The position numbers and the translations under genes are program-made. The notes under the pieces are model-generated. The model ran no database searches, was not told the origin of the DNA, and saw only the letters and a program-made list of their open reading frames with translations. A stretch of DNA of 64,000 bases from Roseiflexus sp. GTDB lineage: Bacteria > Chloroflexota > Chloroflexia > Chloroflexales > Roseiflexaceae. The stretch lies in assembly GCA_025062325.1 (NCBI GenBank), contig JANXAL010000084.1, positions 26,943 to 90,942 of the forward strand. The letters are read 5' to 3'. Positions 44,162-53,821 of this stretch are shown in pieces (positions within the stretch are counted from its first letter, which is position 1; every line of letters begins with the position of its first letter).

Positions 44162-46945
44162 CTACGGCGCACGCACGCCAAGCACGACGGTCATATTCGG
44201 GTCGATCCACTCGCCAGGCGCAGGAAGCGTGCTGACGACGGCATACGGCGGGTATTCATCGAAGACATCGGGAATGCGGTCGCGCGTCTGATAATCGACA
44301 TAGACGTTGAAAATGCCAAGCGCTGCCAGTTGCTCCTTCGCCTCGTTCTCGCCAAAGCGCCGCAAGTCCGGCATACGCACGGCGCCTGGCGCAGGCGGCG
44401 CATGTGGAATGAGCATTTCTGCTGTACACGCGGGAATGGCAGAAGCGACGATCGGTGCAATCGCTCGGTCGCCAATCGAATTCCGCATCCCCTCCCAGGT
44501 GTAGACAACCTGTTCATTAGGATCAGGCGGCGGCACGTTCCAGGTCAGAATGGTCGTTATCCGCTCTGGAGCAATATTCCGCCCCTCGCCAGGAGTGCAG
44601 AACCATTGTCCTGCAACCGCAGTATCGGTAATGAGACTAGTTGTTTCGATAGGAGCGTCGCTCAACCGTACCACCTTCACTTCCGTGAAAATATCACGAC
44701 AGAGTTGAGCCTTGTCAGAACTCGGAGCGGCGCCAGCGGGCAGCATATCCGGTGCAAACAGTTCTTCGTTAGAGATATGGTACGGCCCCGGCAGCGGGCA
44801 GATGGGTTTGCGCACCAGCCATGAAGGTTTCGCGAAATCAAGGGGCAACCGACCATCAGGGTACGGCTCGGCGAGCAGACGCTGGAACTTCGGATTGGCA
44901 AACAGTTCTTCCATAATATTGTGCCAAATAACGCCGCCGCCGGTCAGACTCTCAACCTTCTTCGTCGGTTCATTGTTGTTGTTGCCGGTCCACACGCCAA
45001 CTGTCACATACGGCGTATACCCGATGGCCCAGGCGTCGCGCCAGTCGTTCGAGGTGCCGGTTTTGACCGCAGCGGGACGGGAAAGCTTCAGTTTGCTGTT
45101 CAACCCCCAGATGGGAGCGCGCGCCGTATCATCACTCAACATATCGGTGATGATCGCTACGTGATCCGGGTTGAGCGCGTGTGGGCGAAGCGTCGGTCGA
45201 AACTCTTGCAGCGTCCGTCCCCTAGGATCAACAACCTTGAGAATGGCAACCGGCGGGTAGTAGCGTCCGCCGCTTGCCAGCGTATTGTAGGCGGCAGTCA
45301 GTTCCAGCAGCGTGACTTCGCCGCCCCCCAGGGTCAGCGCCAGCCCGTAGAACCCGCTGCCGCGCTGGAGAGTCGTAATGCCAGCACGACGCAGCAAACT
45401 GATCGTTTCGTCGACGCCAGCGTACTTCAACGCCTTAACCGCTGGCATGTTCAGCGAGTTGGCAAGCGCGGCGCGCATGCGCACCGGTCCGTTCCAGCGA
45501 CCGTTGTAGTTCTGCGGCTCATACCACTCGCCCGCCATGAGCGGAAACTTCGTCGGCACGTCCCAGATGACCGTCTCCGGGGTCATCCCACGCTCCATCG
45601 CCGCCAGGTAGGTGAAGGGCTTGAGCGCCGATCCAGGCTGTCGCTCGCGTACAGCGACGTTGACCTGCCCATCAAGCACATTGCCAGTTTCGCCGGGGGT
45701 CTTGGTCGGGATCGTTTTGTTGTAATCGATACTGCCGACCATTGCCAGAATCTGGCCCGTGTTCGGCTGAAGAATGACGACCGCTGCATTGTGAATGTTG
45801 CGCGCTTCCAGCTCCCGGATGCGCTCAGCAGCCTTTTCCTGCGCCATCCGCTGGAGATCAAGGTCGATCGTTGTGTAAACTGACAACCCCATGTTGGCGA
45901 AGTGCGGACCATACTCTTCCTCTAGCAGACGGCGCACATAGAAGACGAAATGCGGCGCATTGAGCGGCACATCCTGGCTGGCGAACGTGAGATCGACCGC
46001 TGCGGCGCGGCGCGCAACCTGATCGGAAATGATCCCTTCTTCTACCATCTGCCGCAGCACAGCGATCTGCCGCCGCTTTGGCGGCGGCGTACCCGCTGGC
46101 AGACGGTACGTCGGGCTGAGCCACCCGTCTTCCAGACGCACACCCTTGAGTACGCCGCCATCGAGATAGTTGAATGGATCGTAGACGTTCGGCAGTTGCG
46201 GCAACCCTGCTAGCAATGCCGCCTGCGGCAGGTTCAGGTCCTTCGCCGGGATGCCGAAATAGACATTAGATGCCGCTTCGATGCCATACGCCAGGTTGCC
46301 GTAGTAGATTTCATTGAGATACAGTTCGAGAATGTCGTTCTTCGAGAACTGCTCTGAGAGTTCCTGCGCCAGAATGATCTCAATGATCTTGCGCTGATAG
46401 CGGTTCTCGTACCGGCGCTCCTCTTCACTTAGAACGACGTTTTTGATCAACTGCTGCGTAATAGTCGAAGCGCCGCCGGTCTCTTCGCCTGCCTGAAGGC
46501 TAGTCAGCAGCGTGCGTGCGATGCCCAGATAATCGACGCCGCGATTCTCGAAGAAAGTGCGATCCTCAATGGCGACGGTGGCGCTGATCACGTAGGTCGA
46601 AATCTGATTGAGCGACACACGGGTGCGTTTTCCAGCGCCAAAGAACTCATAGAGAAGCTGGCCATTGCGATCATAGAGCCGCGTTGTTTCAAAACTCTCA
46701 CGGTTTTTGATCGCTGCCAGGCGTGGCTTGAGTGAGGCAGCGAGATCGTGGTAAGCGCTGTATGCCGCCCCGACGACGCCTAGCGTCACCAGGACGCTCA
46801 GCGCGAGGAACGCCAGCATTAGGCGCGCCAGCACGCCACCCATCCGTATGTCTGGCTCAACGGTGCGACCACGCCGCAGCATCCCCGGCGGCAACGGCGC
46901 GCGCCCCAACATTCGGGAACGATGGTTTCGACGCATGCTCTTCAT
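44162..46945 (-). CDS. class A penicillin-binding protein (glycosyltransferase/transpeptidase) with PASTA domain
   Basis: Bifunctional peptidoglycan synthase of 927 residues: cytoplasmic basic tail, one membrane segment (about 38-62), GT51 domain with the catalytic Glu in AIEDRTFFENRGVDY and GGASTITQQLIKN, then a transpeptidase domain with the active Ser in PGSALKPFTYLAA (about 441), SLN in ALANSLNMPAV and KTGTSNDW (about 627). The C-terminus (about 855-927) is a PASTA-like domain (MPDLRRFGENEAKEQLAALG). Gene content fits a PBP1A-type enzyme. The ATG at 46945 follows a TACAAT -10 by seven bases, suggesting a leaderless mRNA. Confidence 0.95.
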   Translation of the reverse strand: MKSMRRNHRSRMLGRAPLPPGMLRRGRTVEPDIRMGGVLARLMLAFLALSVLVTLGVVGAAYSAYHDLAASLKPRLAAIKNRESFETTRLYDRNGQLLYEFFGAGKRTRVSLNQISTYVISATVAIEDRTFFENRGVDYLGIARTLLTSLQAGEETGGASTITQQLIKNVVLSEEERRYENRYQRKIIEIILAQELSEQFSKNDILELYLNEIYYGNLAYGIEAASNVYFGIPAKDLNLPQAALLAGLPQLPNVYDPFNYLDGGVLKGVRLEDGWLSPTYRLPAGTPPPKRRQIAVLRQMVEEGIISDQVARRAAAVDLTFASQDVPLNAPHFVFYVRRLLEEEYGPHFANMGLSVYTTIDLDLQRMAQEKAAERIRELEARNIHNAAVVILQPNTGQILAMVGSIDYNKTIPTKTPGETGNVLDGQVNVAVRERQPGSALKPFTYLAAMERGMTPETVIWDVPTKFPLMAGEWYEPQNYNGRWNGPVRMRAALANSLNMPAVKALKYAGVDETISLLRRAGITTLQRGSGFYGLALTLGGGEVTLLELTAAYNTLASGGRYYPPVAILKVVDPRGRTLQEFRPTLRPHALNPDHVAIITDMLSDDTARAPIWGLNSKLKLSRPAAVKTGTSNDWRDAWAIGYTPYVTVGVWTGNNNNEPTKKVESLTGGGVIWHNIMEELFANPKFQRLLAEPYPDGRLPLDFAKPSWLVRKPICPLPGPYHISNEELFAPDMLPAGAAPSSDKAQLCRDIFTEVKVVRLSDAPIETTSLITDTAVAGQWFCTPGEGRNIAPERITTILTWNVPPPDPNEQVVYTWEGMRNSIGDRAIAPIVASAIPACTAEMLIPHAPPAPGAVRMPDLRRFGENEAKEQLAALGIFNVYVDYQTRDRIPDVFDEYPPYAVVSTLPAPGEWIDPNMTVVLGVRAP

Positions 46946-46958
46946 ACCCCCGATTGTA
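46946..46958 (-). promoter_or_regulatory. candidate -10 of a leaderless PBP transcript
   Basis: On the - strand GCTACAAT is followed by seven bases and the PBP start codon: TACAAT at 46958-46953, ATG at 46945. This repeats the tsaE arrangement. No -35 match is clear. Confidence 0.4.
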
Positions 46959-46984
46959 GCACATCGCGCATCTGTCGCAGATGC

Positions 46985-46990
46985 TATAAT
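46985..46990 (+). promoter_or_regulatory. -10 element, + strand
   Basis: Perfect TATAAT about 120 bases before the PIG-V-like gene and back to back with the PBP promoter. No good -35 at 16-18 bases. It probably drives the mannosyltransferase-kinase genes. Confidence 0.4.
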
Positions 46991-47111
46991 CGCTGTCGTG
47001 ACAGACGAAGGGTGAACGCCAGAGTGCGAGAATGCCCAAGGTGCGTCGTTTTCACGCCAAGGCTGTGCGCTCTGGCGGCTGCGCGTTAGCCTATTCGAGA
47101 AACGCTACATT

Positions 47112-49019
47112 ATGGTCGCTGATCGGCAGCTTCTCTGGCGAAGCGCGTTCTTCGTTCAGGGATCCATAGCCATATGGGTGGCGACGCTTGCCGCCGTGAT
47201 GGCACTGCATGCGCTGCCCCTACGCGCTGTGTACGACATCGGCAGCCAGCCTGCGCCGATTTCCGGACTGCACGGTTCGGAGTATAACGCCGCCATGTCA
47301 TATGCCTACTCGCGGGGTCAGTCGCTCATGCTGGCGCCAATGGTCGGCGCTGGCGCCTATGAAGTTCTGGTGCGGATGGGCAGTCCTGGTGAGCGCGATC
47401 CTCTGCCGACAAGCATCGAGATCGGCGAACGCAGTATTGCCATCGGTCATGTCAGGTCGATACGGGTGTTCCGTTTCCTGGCGCCTGCCGATGTAAGCGG
47501 CGCACTGGCGGTGCGTCTGACCAGCGCTACGATCCAGCCGCCAGATGAGTCTCGTCGGCTAGGTGTGCTGTTCGACCGTCTGGAGATACGCTCGAAAGGG
47601 TGGGCGCTGCCTGCGCTGCAAACGCTGGGTGTTGCGCTGACCTTGATTGGCAGCGCCTGGATCGCCGTGACCCTGCTGGTTGATGACCGGCGACTGGCGC
47701 TGGCGCTGCTAGCGCTGGCGTCACTGGGAACGGTGTGGGTTGTCTGGGTGCTGCGGGGTCAGAGCGCCTCGCCGGTCCTCTGGAGCGTCGCAGCAGCGGT
47801 CGTCGCCATGTTTGGCGCACTGGCGGCGCGTCCTCCGTCCTGGCTTGTCCGGCAGACCTTGCTTGCAGTTGCGTTGCTGGTTGGCGTGTGGCGCGTGGCG
47901 CTCTGGGTAGTCGCATGGGTGGCATTGCAGACCGGCGCCTGGCTCTCTCCGCTGGCGCAGTTGACTGTGAGCGATGTCAAAGCGTTGTCCGCTTGGTCTA
48001 TCCCGCCGTATGTGCCGTTCGATCAAGCCATCGGCACAGCCTGGTCACAGTGGGACTCGCGGTTGTATCTGAGCATTGCGACCCTGGGATATCAGCATCC
48101 GCCGGAAGAGTATACAAACATGGCCTTTTTGCCATTTTATCCGCTCCTCATCAGGATGGCTCTGCCATTCACAGGAGGCAGTGCGATCGCCGCCGGGTTG
48201 ATCGTCACGCACAGCGCCCTGTTTGCCGGAGCGCTGATCTTTGCTGATGTCATCAAGCGTGACTTCGATGCACAGACTGCCTACCGCACGATTGCAACGT
48301 TGCTGTGCTTTCCTACGTCTTTCTTTTTAGGGGCAGTGTACGCAGAATCGGTAGCGCTGGCGCTGCTGGCGCTCACTCTATGGGGATTGCGCCGCCAGCG
48401 CTGGATGCTTGCAGGCATTGCCGGGTTCTTCCTGAGCCTGACCCGTCTGCCCGGCGTGCTGATTGCGCCAGTGATCGCGCTTGCCGCACTGGAACATGCC
48501 GGCTGGCGACGATCGCCGCTGACCTGCGCGTATCTGGCGCCGTTGTTGCCGGTGTTCGGGCTGGGGTTGTTTATGGCATACCAGTGGTGGCGCTTTGGAT
48601 CGCCGCTGATTTTTATGCAAACCCAATACGACATCTGGGATCAGCGTCTGAGTCCGCCGTGGGTGCAACTCTCGATGATGATCGAGACGATCATTACTGG
48701 CGCCAATCACTGGAGCGGTCGCTGGCCCACGCGCGTCTTGCAGCTCGTCGTCTGGCTGGCGTTCGCCGGATTGACGGTCATTGCGCTGCTTCGCCTGCCG
48801 CTGATCTATGGTCTGACGACGGTCATGATGCTCGCGCCCGCATATCTGACGAATGTTTCTCACTCACTTCCGCGCTACGTCCTGCTGGCGCTGCCCGCAT
48901 TCATTGCCGCAGCGCAGCTCATTGAGCATCACCCTCTGTTGCGGCTGGCGACGCTTGCAGCGCTTGTCCTGCTAGTATGGGCGACCGCCTTGTTTGTCAA
49001 CGGTTTCTTTATGGGTTAG
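47112..49019 (+). CDS. PIG-V-like integral membrane mannosyltransferase
   Basis: The 635-residue protein has an N-terminal membrane segment, an extracytoplasmic domain (about 35-165), and then about ten membrane helices. The catalytic-type loop SQWDSRLYLSIATLGYQ (about 310-326) with acidic Asp313 or so, and the following NMAFLPFYPLLIR, match the PIG-V/GT76 group that uses a lipid-linked mannose. Bacterial members take part in protein or glycan mannosylation outside the cell. Its stop overlaps the region of the Ser/Thr kinase start by about ten bases' distance, so the genes are likely co-transcribed. Confidence 0.78.
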   Translation: MVADRQLLWRSAFFVQGSIAIWVATLAAVMALHALPLRAVYDIGSQPAPISGLHGSEYNAAMSYAYSRGQSLMLAPMVGAGAYEVLVRMGSPGERDPLPTSIEIGERSIAIGHVRSIRVFRFLAPADVSGALAVRLTSATIQPPDESRRLGVLFDRLEIRSKGWALPALQTLGVALTLIGSAWIAVTLLVDDRRLALALLALASLGTVWVVWVLRGQSASPVLWSVAAAVVAMFGALAARPPSWLVRQTLLAVALLVGVWRVALWVVAWVALQTGAWLSPLAQLTVSDVKALSAWSIPPYVPFDQAIGTAWSQWDSRLYLSIATLGYQHPPEEYTNMAFLPFYPLLIRMALPFTGGSAIAAGLIVTHSALFAGALIFADVIKRDFDAQTAYRTIATLLCFPTSFFLGAVYAESVALALLALTLWGLRRQRWMLAGIAGFFLSLTRLPGVLIAPVIALAALEHAGWRRSPLTCAYLAPLLPVFGLGLFMAYQWWRFGSPLIFMQTQYDIWDQRLSPPWVQLSMMIETIITGANHWSGRWPTRVLQLVVWLAFAGLTVIALLRLPLIYGLTTVMMLAPAYLTNVSHSLPRYVLLALPAFIAAAQLIEHHPLLRLATLAALVLLVWATALFVNGFFMG

Positions 49020-49029
49020 CAGGAACGCT

Positions 49030-51024
49030 ATGCGTCTCGAAGATCTGGTGGGTCGCCGTATTGATCGGTATGAGGTTACCGCTTTACTGGGGCGCGGCGG
49101 CATGGCGGCGGTCTATCGCGCGCGTGATGCGGCGCTTCAGCGCGATGTGGCGCTGAAAGTGCTCTATCCCCAATTCCTCGCCGATGCCGCGCTCGTCGAA
49201 CGATTCCGGCGCGAAGCGGTGCTTGCCGCCCGCCTCGACCATCCCGGTATTGTTCCGATCTACGATATCGGCGAATTCGATGGGCTAGCGTTCATCGCCA
49301 TGCGCCTGATCGACGGCCCCTCACTCGCGGACGTGCTGAGGGTGCGCCAGCGCCTGACAATTGATGAGACCATTGCGCTGATCGATCAACTGGCTGATGC
49401 GCTCGATTATGCCCATGCGCGTGGAGTCGTTCACCGCGACATCAAGCCAGCGAACATCCTGCTGGAGGGGTTGGACATTTCGTGGGATAAACGCGATCCC
49501 TCCGTGCTGGAACAGGTGCGCCTGACAACGCCGGGTATGCGCGCTATTCTAACCGACTTTGGCATTGCGAAGGCGCTCGATGCGCCGGGCGCCACCACAA
49601 CCGGCTTGCTGGTCGGCACACCGGAGTACATGGCGCCAGAACAGATCCGCGGTGACACGCGCATCGACGGGCGCGCCGACGTGTATGCGCTGGGAGTGGT
49701 GGCGTTTCGCTGCCTCACCGGGCGCAGTCCATTCGAGGGAACGACGCAGGAGGTGCTGCTGGGGCATCTCGAAGGCGCTCTTGTTGATCCCTCAGCGCTT
49801 GTCCCAACCATTCCGCGATCGATCAGCGCTGCGATCCGCCTGGCACTGGCGCGCCGACCAGATGACCGCTATCGCACTGCCGGAGAATTCGCCCGCGCAC
49901 TGCGATCCGCAGCGCGTCTGGATGCTCCGCCGCCTCACCCGGCAGCCGCTGCGCCGCGACCAACGCCGGATATGGCGGGTGTCGCACCTGATGCGCCCAC
50001 CGGCATTGGCGATGTGCGTCCGCTGGCGGCGCGGGAAGATGCGTCGCCGCCGATACCGCCAGCAACAGGTGCAGCAGCGCTGCCGCGTCGTCCCTTGCAT
50101 CCGGCGCTGCTGGCGCTGCTGGCGCTTGGCGCGCTGCTCCTCGGCAGCGGCGGCGCTGTGCTGGCAGGCAGGCTGCTGATTCCGCCGACTCCAACAACCG
50201 TGCCGCCAATCCTTGACACTGCACCTCCAACGCCGACATCCACACGAACGCCAACTGGAACACCTACTCTAACCTCGACACCGGAACCGACCGCCATCCC
50301 TACTGATACGCCGACCGTCACTCCTCCCCCCACCGATACCCCGGCTCCGCCAACGCCGACCGCGCGCCCGACGGTTGCACCGACAGCAACGCCAACCGCA
50401 ACACCGACTGAAACGCCAACAGCCATACCGACTGCAACGCCAACGCCGTCAGTCACGCCGTCACCGTCTTTGACGCCAACCGAAACGGCGACGTTCACGC
50501 CGAGTGCAACGCCAACGCCGACTCCCTGCCCGATTGCGCCCATCCGCGGCTTTGGCGAAGTCTGGAACAAAAACGCATCTGTGGCGCGTCGCCTCGGCTG
50601 CCCGACTGACATAGAGCGCGGCGGCGATCGCACACTCATCGAGCAGCGCTTTGAGGGCGGCAGCATGACCTCGTTCCTGCCGATCGGCGACATTTACGTC
50701 CTGATCGGGTTTACCCGCGGCGAATGGCAGCGCTTCCCCTACCCGGCGCCGCTGCCGCCCGACGCGCCAGCCACACCGACGCCGCCAGCAGGCTTGCAGA
50801 CGCCAACGAACATCTTTGGCATCATCTGGGCGACGAACCCGGGAGTGCGCCAGAATCTTGGTTTTGCCTTGCGTCCGCAGAGCGATCAGATTGAAGGCGC
50901 ATATCAGCCATTCGCTGGCGGAGTGATGATCTACAGCCGCGAGGGGTTAGGACGTGGAAAAACGATCTACGTTCTGTACGCCGATGGCACATTTGAGCGG
51001 TATGATGACACGTTTGCGCCATAA
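49030..51024 (+). CDS. transmembrane Ser/Thr protein kinase with duplicated extracellular domain
   Basis: The 664 residues contain an N-terminal Hanks-type kinase: LLGRGGMAAVYRA, VALKVLYP (Lys about 50), HRDIKPANILL (135-145), DFGIAK (176-181) and an APE-like YMAPEQIR. An extra segment of about 20 residues lies between HRDIKPAN and DFG. After it come a Pro/Ala linker, one membrane segment (about 356-383), a long Thr/Pro-rich spacer, and two similar extracellular units: one with FGEVWNKNASVARRLGCP, one with FGIIWATNPGVRQNLGFA, which look like LGFP-type repeats. The frame opens at 48994; ATG 49030 has AGGA upstream. Confidence 0.92.
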   Translation: MRLEDLVGRRIDRYEVTALLGRGGMAAVYRARDAALQRDVALKVLYPQFLADAALVERFRREAVLAARLDHPGIVPIYDIGEFDGLAFIAMRLIDGPSLADVLRVRQRLTIDETIALIDQLADALDYAHARGVVHRDIKPANILLEGLDISWDKRDPSVLEQVRLTTPGMRAILTDFGIAKALDAPGATTTGLLVGTPEYMAPEQIRGDTRIDGRADVYALGVVAFRCLTGRSPFEGTTQEVLLGHLEGALVDPSALVPTIPRSISAAIRLALARRPDDRYRTAGEFARALRSAARLDAPPPHPAAAAPRPTPDMAGVAPDAPTGIGDVRPLAAREDASPPIPPATGAAALPRRPLHPALLALLALGALLLGSGGAVLAGRLLIPPTPTTVPPILDTAPPTPTSTRTPTGTPTLTSTPEPTAIPTDTPTVTPPPTDTPAPPTPTARPTVAPTATPTATPTETPTAIPTATPTPSVTPSPSLTPTETATFTPSATPTPTPCPIAPIRGFGEVWNKNASVARRLGCPTDIERGGDRTLIEQRFEGGSMTSFLPIGDIYVLIGFTRGEWQRFPYPAPLPPDAPATPTPPAGLQTPTNIFGIIWATNPGVRQNLGFALRPQSDQIEGAYQPFAGGVMIYSREGLGRGKTIYVLYADGTFERYDDTFAP

Positions 51025-51091
51025 ATGACAGCAGAGATACGGCGTGAACGAGACTGAACGTCCCTCATTCGATGCTTAACGCTCAACGGCT

Positions 51092-51445
51092 ATGGCAAGT
51101 TACTACGACGATGTGTATGAAGTCGTCTGCCGCATCCCTTATGGGCGGGTCTCAACATACGGGCGGATTGCAGCGATCATTCCGGTTCCGCGCGGCGCGC
51201 GCGGCGTCGGCTGGGCGTTGTATGCGCTTGGCCCGGCGCAGACACGCGACGTTCCCTGGTGGCGCGTGATCAACGCGGCAGGTCGCATTAGCAATGAGTA
51301 CCACGCTGCGTTGCAGCGGGCGCTGCTGGAAGCCGAAGGCGTCGTCTTCGACGAGCGCGGCTATGTCGATCTAAAAACATACCTGTGGGACGGAACCCCG
51401 GGCGGAGGTGAAACAACCGACAATCGGAGAGGAGAAGACGTATGA
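51092..51445 (+). CDS. alkyltransferase-like protein (ATL, MGMT family without active Cys)
   Basis: The 117 residues form the DNA-binding alkyltransferase C-terminal domain: VYEVVCRIPYGRVSTYGRIA, RGVGWALYA, and VPWWRVINAAGRIS. In O6-alkylguanine-DNA alkyltransferase the motif is PCHRV; here Trp56 replaces the reactive Cys and Trp57 the His, the mark of ATL proteins. These bind O6-alkylguanine without repairing it and hand the lesion to nucleotide excision repair. Its stop overlaps the start of the GH20 gene by four bases. Confidence 0.9.
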   Translation: MASYYDDVYEVVCRIPYGRVSTYGRIAAIIPVPRGARGVGWALYALGPAQTRDVPWWRVINAAGRISNEYHAALQRALLEAEGVVFDERGYVDLKTYLWDGTPGGGETTDNRRGEDV

Positions 51446-53289
51446 GATCGATCACGTTGCTGCCGATGCCGCAGTCGCTGACGTTCTTGCCAGGGATATA
51501 CGTGGCAACGTCAGCACAGCGCATTTTGCTCCAGGGCGCTGCACCGGAAAATCTACTGTTCGCAGCGCGTCGCCTGCAACACGCGCTGCGCACTCACGCT
51601 GGCGTCGAGTGGGAACTGACTGCCACACCAGAGGGTCCTCCAGGTGAAATCGGCGCGACTCTGCGCGTCACCGCTGAGAGTGTCAGCCACCCACAGGGGT
51701 ATGTTCTGACGATCAAGGACGATGGCGTTCTTGTCGAAGCGCCAAATCCTGCTGGCATCTTCTATGGCGTCTGCACGCTGATCCAGATTGTGGATCAGAC
51801 CGGACGCACCTTTCCGTGCCTACATATCAGCGACTACCCTGATTTTGCCGCGCGGGGAGTGATGATTGATATCAGCCGCGACAAGGTTCCCACGATGGAT
51901 ACTCTCTTCATGCTGATTGATATGCTGGCGGGTTGGAAGATCAACCAGGTGCAGCTATACACCGAGCATACGTTCGCCTATCGGAACCATCCTGACGTGT
52001 GGGCGCGCGCCTCACCGCTGACTGGCGAAGAGGTCCTGACGCTCGACGCATACTGCAAGGAGCGGTTCATCGATCTTGTGCCCAACCAGAATTCGTTCGG
52101 GCATATGCATCGCTGGCTCGTCCATCCGCGTTACGCGGCGCTCGCCGAGATCCATGGCGAGTTCCGGACGCCCTGGGGCGTGATGCAGGGACCCTTCAGC
52201 CTGGCGCCGGAAGATCCAGGCAGCCTCGAACTGGTGCGCAGCCTGTACGATGAACTGTTGCCGCACTTTTCGAGCCGGTTGTTCAACGTTGGTTGCGATG
52301 AGACGTTCGATCTCGGCCAGGGGCGCAGCAAAGACGCCTGTGCACAGCGCGGCGTCGGACGGGTCTACCTTGATTTTCTGCTCAAACTCTACGACATGGT
52401 GAAGCAGCATGGACGCACCATGATGTTCTGGGGCGACATGGTCAATAACCACCCCGAACTGATTGGCGAACTGCCACCTGACGTGATTGCGCTCGAATGG
52501 GGATATGAAGCTAATCATCCTTTCGACCACAACTGTGCCCGCTACGCTGCGGCAGGCATTCCTTTCTATGTCTGCCCCGGCACATCATCGTGGCAGAGCA
52601 TCGCTGGACGCACCGACAACGCCCTAGGCAATCTGCGCAACGCAGCAGAGAATGGGTTGAAGCACGGCGCGATTGGCTACCTGATCACCGATTGGGGCGA
52701 TATGGGGCACTGGCAGGTGTTGCCGATCAGTTTCCTAGGATTTGCCGTTGGCGCTGCGTTTGCCTGGGCATACGCCGTTAACCGCGACATGAATGTTCAA
52801 GAGGCGGTCAGTCGCCATGCGTTTACCGACCCGACCGGCGCGATGGGCAAAGTTGCCTACGATCTGGGGAACGTGTACCGCGCTGTCGGATACGAGCCGC
52901 CGAATTCGTCGGCGCTGTTCTGGGTGCTGCAATCGCCGCCGGTTTCCAATCCTCCCGCGCTACCGCCGCTTGACTTCGACCGTGCGCTTGAAGCGATCGA
53001 TGCTGCCATCCAGCCCGTCGCCGCCGAGCGGATGACCCGCCCCGACGCGCCGCTTATCCTCCAGGAGTTCGATAACACGGTGCGGTTGCTGCGGCACGCT
53101 TGTCGCTTGGGGCAGTTGCTGACCGCTCCCGATGGCGTCGGCGCACTGCCGCGTCGCCGTTTGCTCTCCGACGACATGCGCGAAATTATCCGCGAATATG
53201 AACGCCTCTGGTTAGCGCGCAACCGCCTCGGCGGGTTAGTCGACAGCGTAGCGCGGCTGGAGCGCGTGCGCGCCCGGTACAATCCTTAG
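51442..53289 (+). CDS. beta-N-acetylhexosaminidase, GH20 family
   Basis: The 615-residue cytoplasmic-looking enzyme has an N-terminal GH20b-like domain (about 1-130) and the catalytic TIM barrel starting DFAARGVMIDISRDKVPTMDT. The catalytic Asp-Glu pair lies in NVGCDETFDLGQG (Asp288-Glu289), and the aromatic segments WGDMVNNHPE and ITDWGDMGHW fit the sugar-binding pocket. It cleaves terminal N-acetylglucosamine or -galactosamine. No signal peptide is seen, so it may act on imported sugars. It is translationally coupled to the ATL gene (ATGA overlap), an odd pairing. Confidence 0.9.
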   Translation: MRSITLLPMPQSLTFLPGIYVATSAQRILLQGAAPENLLFAARRLQHALRTHAGVEWELTATPEGPPGEIGATLRVTAESVSHPQGYVLTIKDDGVLVEAPNPAGIFYGVCTLIQIVDQTGRTFPCLHISDYPDFAARGVMIDISRDKVPTMDTLFMLIDMLAGWKINQVQLYTEHTFAYRNHPDVWARASPLTGEEVLTLDAYCKERFIDLVPNQNSFGHMHRWLVHPRYAALAEIHGEFRTPWGVMQGPFSLAPEDPGSLELVRSLYDELLPHFSSRLFNVGCDETFDLGQGRSKDACAQRGVGRVYLDFLLKLYDMVKQHGRTMMFWGDMVNNHPELIGELPPDVIALEWGYEANHPFDHNCARYAAAGIPFYVCPGTSSWQSIAGRTDNALGNLRNAAENGLKHGAIGYLITDWGDMGHWQVLPISFLGFAVGAAFAWAYAVNRDMNVQEAVSRHAFTDPTGAMGKVAYDLGNVYRAVGYEPPNSSALFWVLQSPPVSNPPALPPLDFDRALEAIDAAIQPVAAERMTRPDAPLILQEFDNTVRLLRHACRLGQLLTAPDGVGALPRRRLLSDDMREIIREYERLWLARNRLGGLVDSVARLERVRARYNP

Positions 53290-53344
53290 GAGCAGACGCT
53301 ATGATGATAGACGATGATGTGTTCCGCCACTAATGTTGTGTCAC

Positions 53345-53400
53345 TCGTTTCGGGCATTAGGATACCCTAACTCCCCCTTCTCCCTTGCAGAAGAAGGAGG
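53345..53400 (+). repeat. partial left half of the MITE-like repeat
   Basis: TCGTTTCGGGCATTAGGA then CTCCCCCTTCTCCC, matching the middle of the complete copies, with a degraded right arm. It directly adjoins the next element. With the two copies that follow it fills the 532-base gap (53290-53821), which holds no gene. Confidence 0.6.
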
Positions 53401-53570
53401 CTCACAAGTGTAAATTTTTCCAGCAACCCCTTTCATTGCATTGCCTGTTCTAGGCAACAGGATGTCCTGACTCCTCCTTCTCCCCTCGTGGGAGAAGGGG
53501 GCGGAGGGGATGAGGGGAAAACAGGCGTCAGGACGTGGCAAACGCACCCCAAAAACGCTCCACGTGTGAG
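53401..53570 (+). mobile_element. complete MITE-like repeat element (170 bp)
   Basis: Left end CTCACAAGTGTAAATTTTTC and right end CCAAAAACGCTCCACGTGTGAG are imperfect inverted repeats. The core hairpin (CTTCTCCC...GGGAGAAG) and the GGGGATGAGGGGAAAACAGG segment are present. No obvious target-site duplication. Confidence 0.75.
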
Positions 53571-53588
53571 GAAGGGGGTAGGGGGGAT

Positions 53589-53762
53589 CTCACAAGGGTA
53601 GATTTTTCGGCAAGCCCTTATGTTGCATCGCCCGTTTTGAGTGTTAGGGTGCGTAAACTCCCCCTTCTCCCCTTGTGGGAGAAGGGGGCAGGGGGGATGA
53701 GGGGAAAACAGGCATCACGACACGGCAGACGTGCACCGCACCCAAAAACCTCCGCTTGTGAG
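53589..53762 (+). mobile_element. complete MITE-like repeat element (174 bp)
   Basis: Left end CTCACAAGGGTAGATTTTTC and right end CCCAAAAACCTCCGCTTGTGAG match as inverted repeats at 18 of 22 positions. The 12-bp hairpin core is intact. A fragment CAAAAAGCCTACTCTTGTG follows at 53783-53801, part of another right end. Confidence 0.8.
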
Positions 53763-53821
53763 GGCGAAGCGATAAGGACAACTCAAAAAGCCTACTCTTG
53801 TGCGATTTCTCGCCCTTTGTC

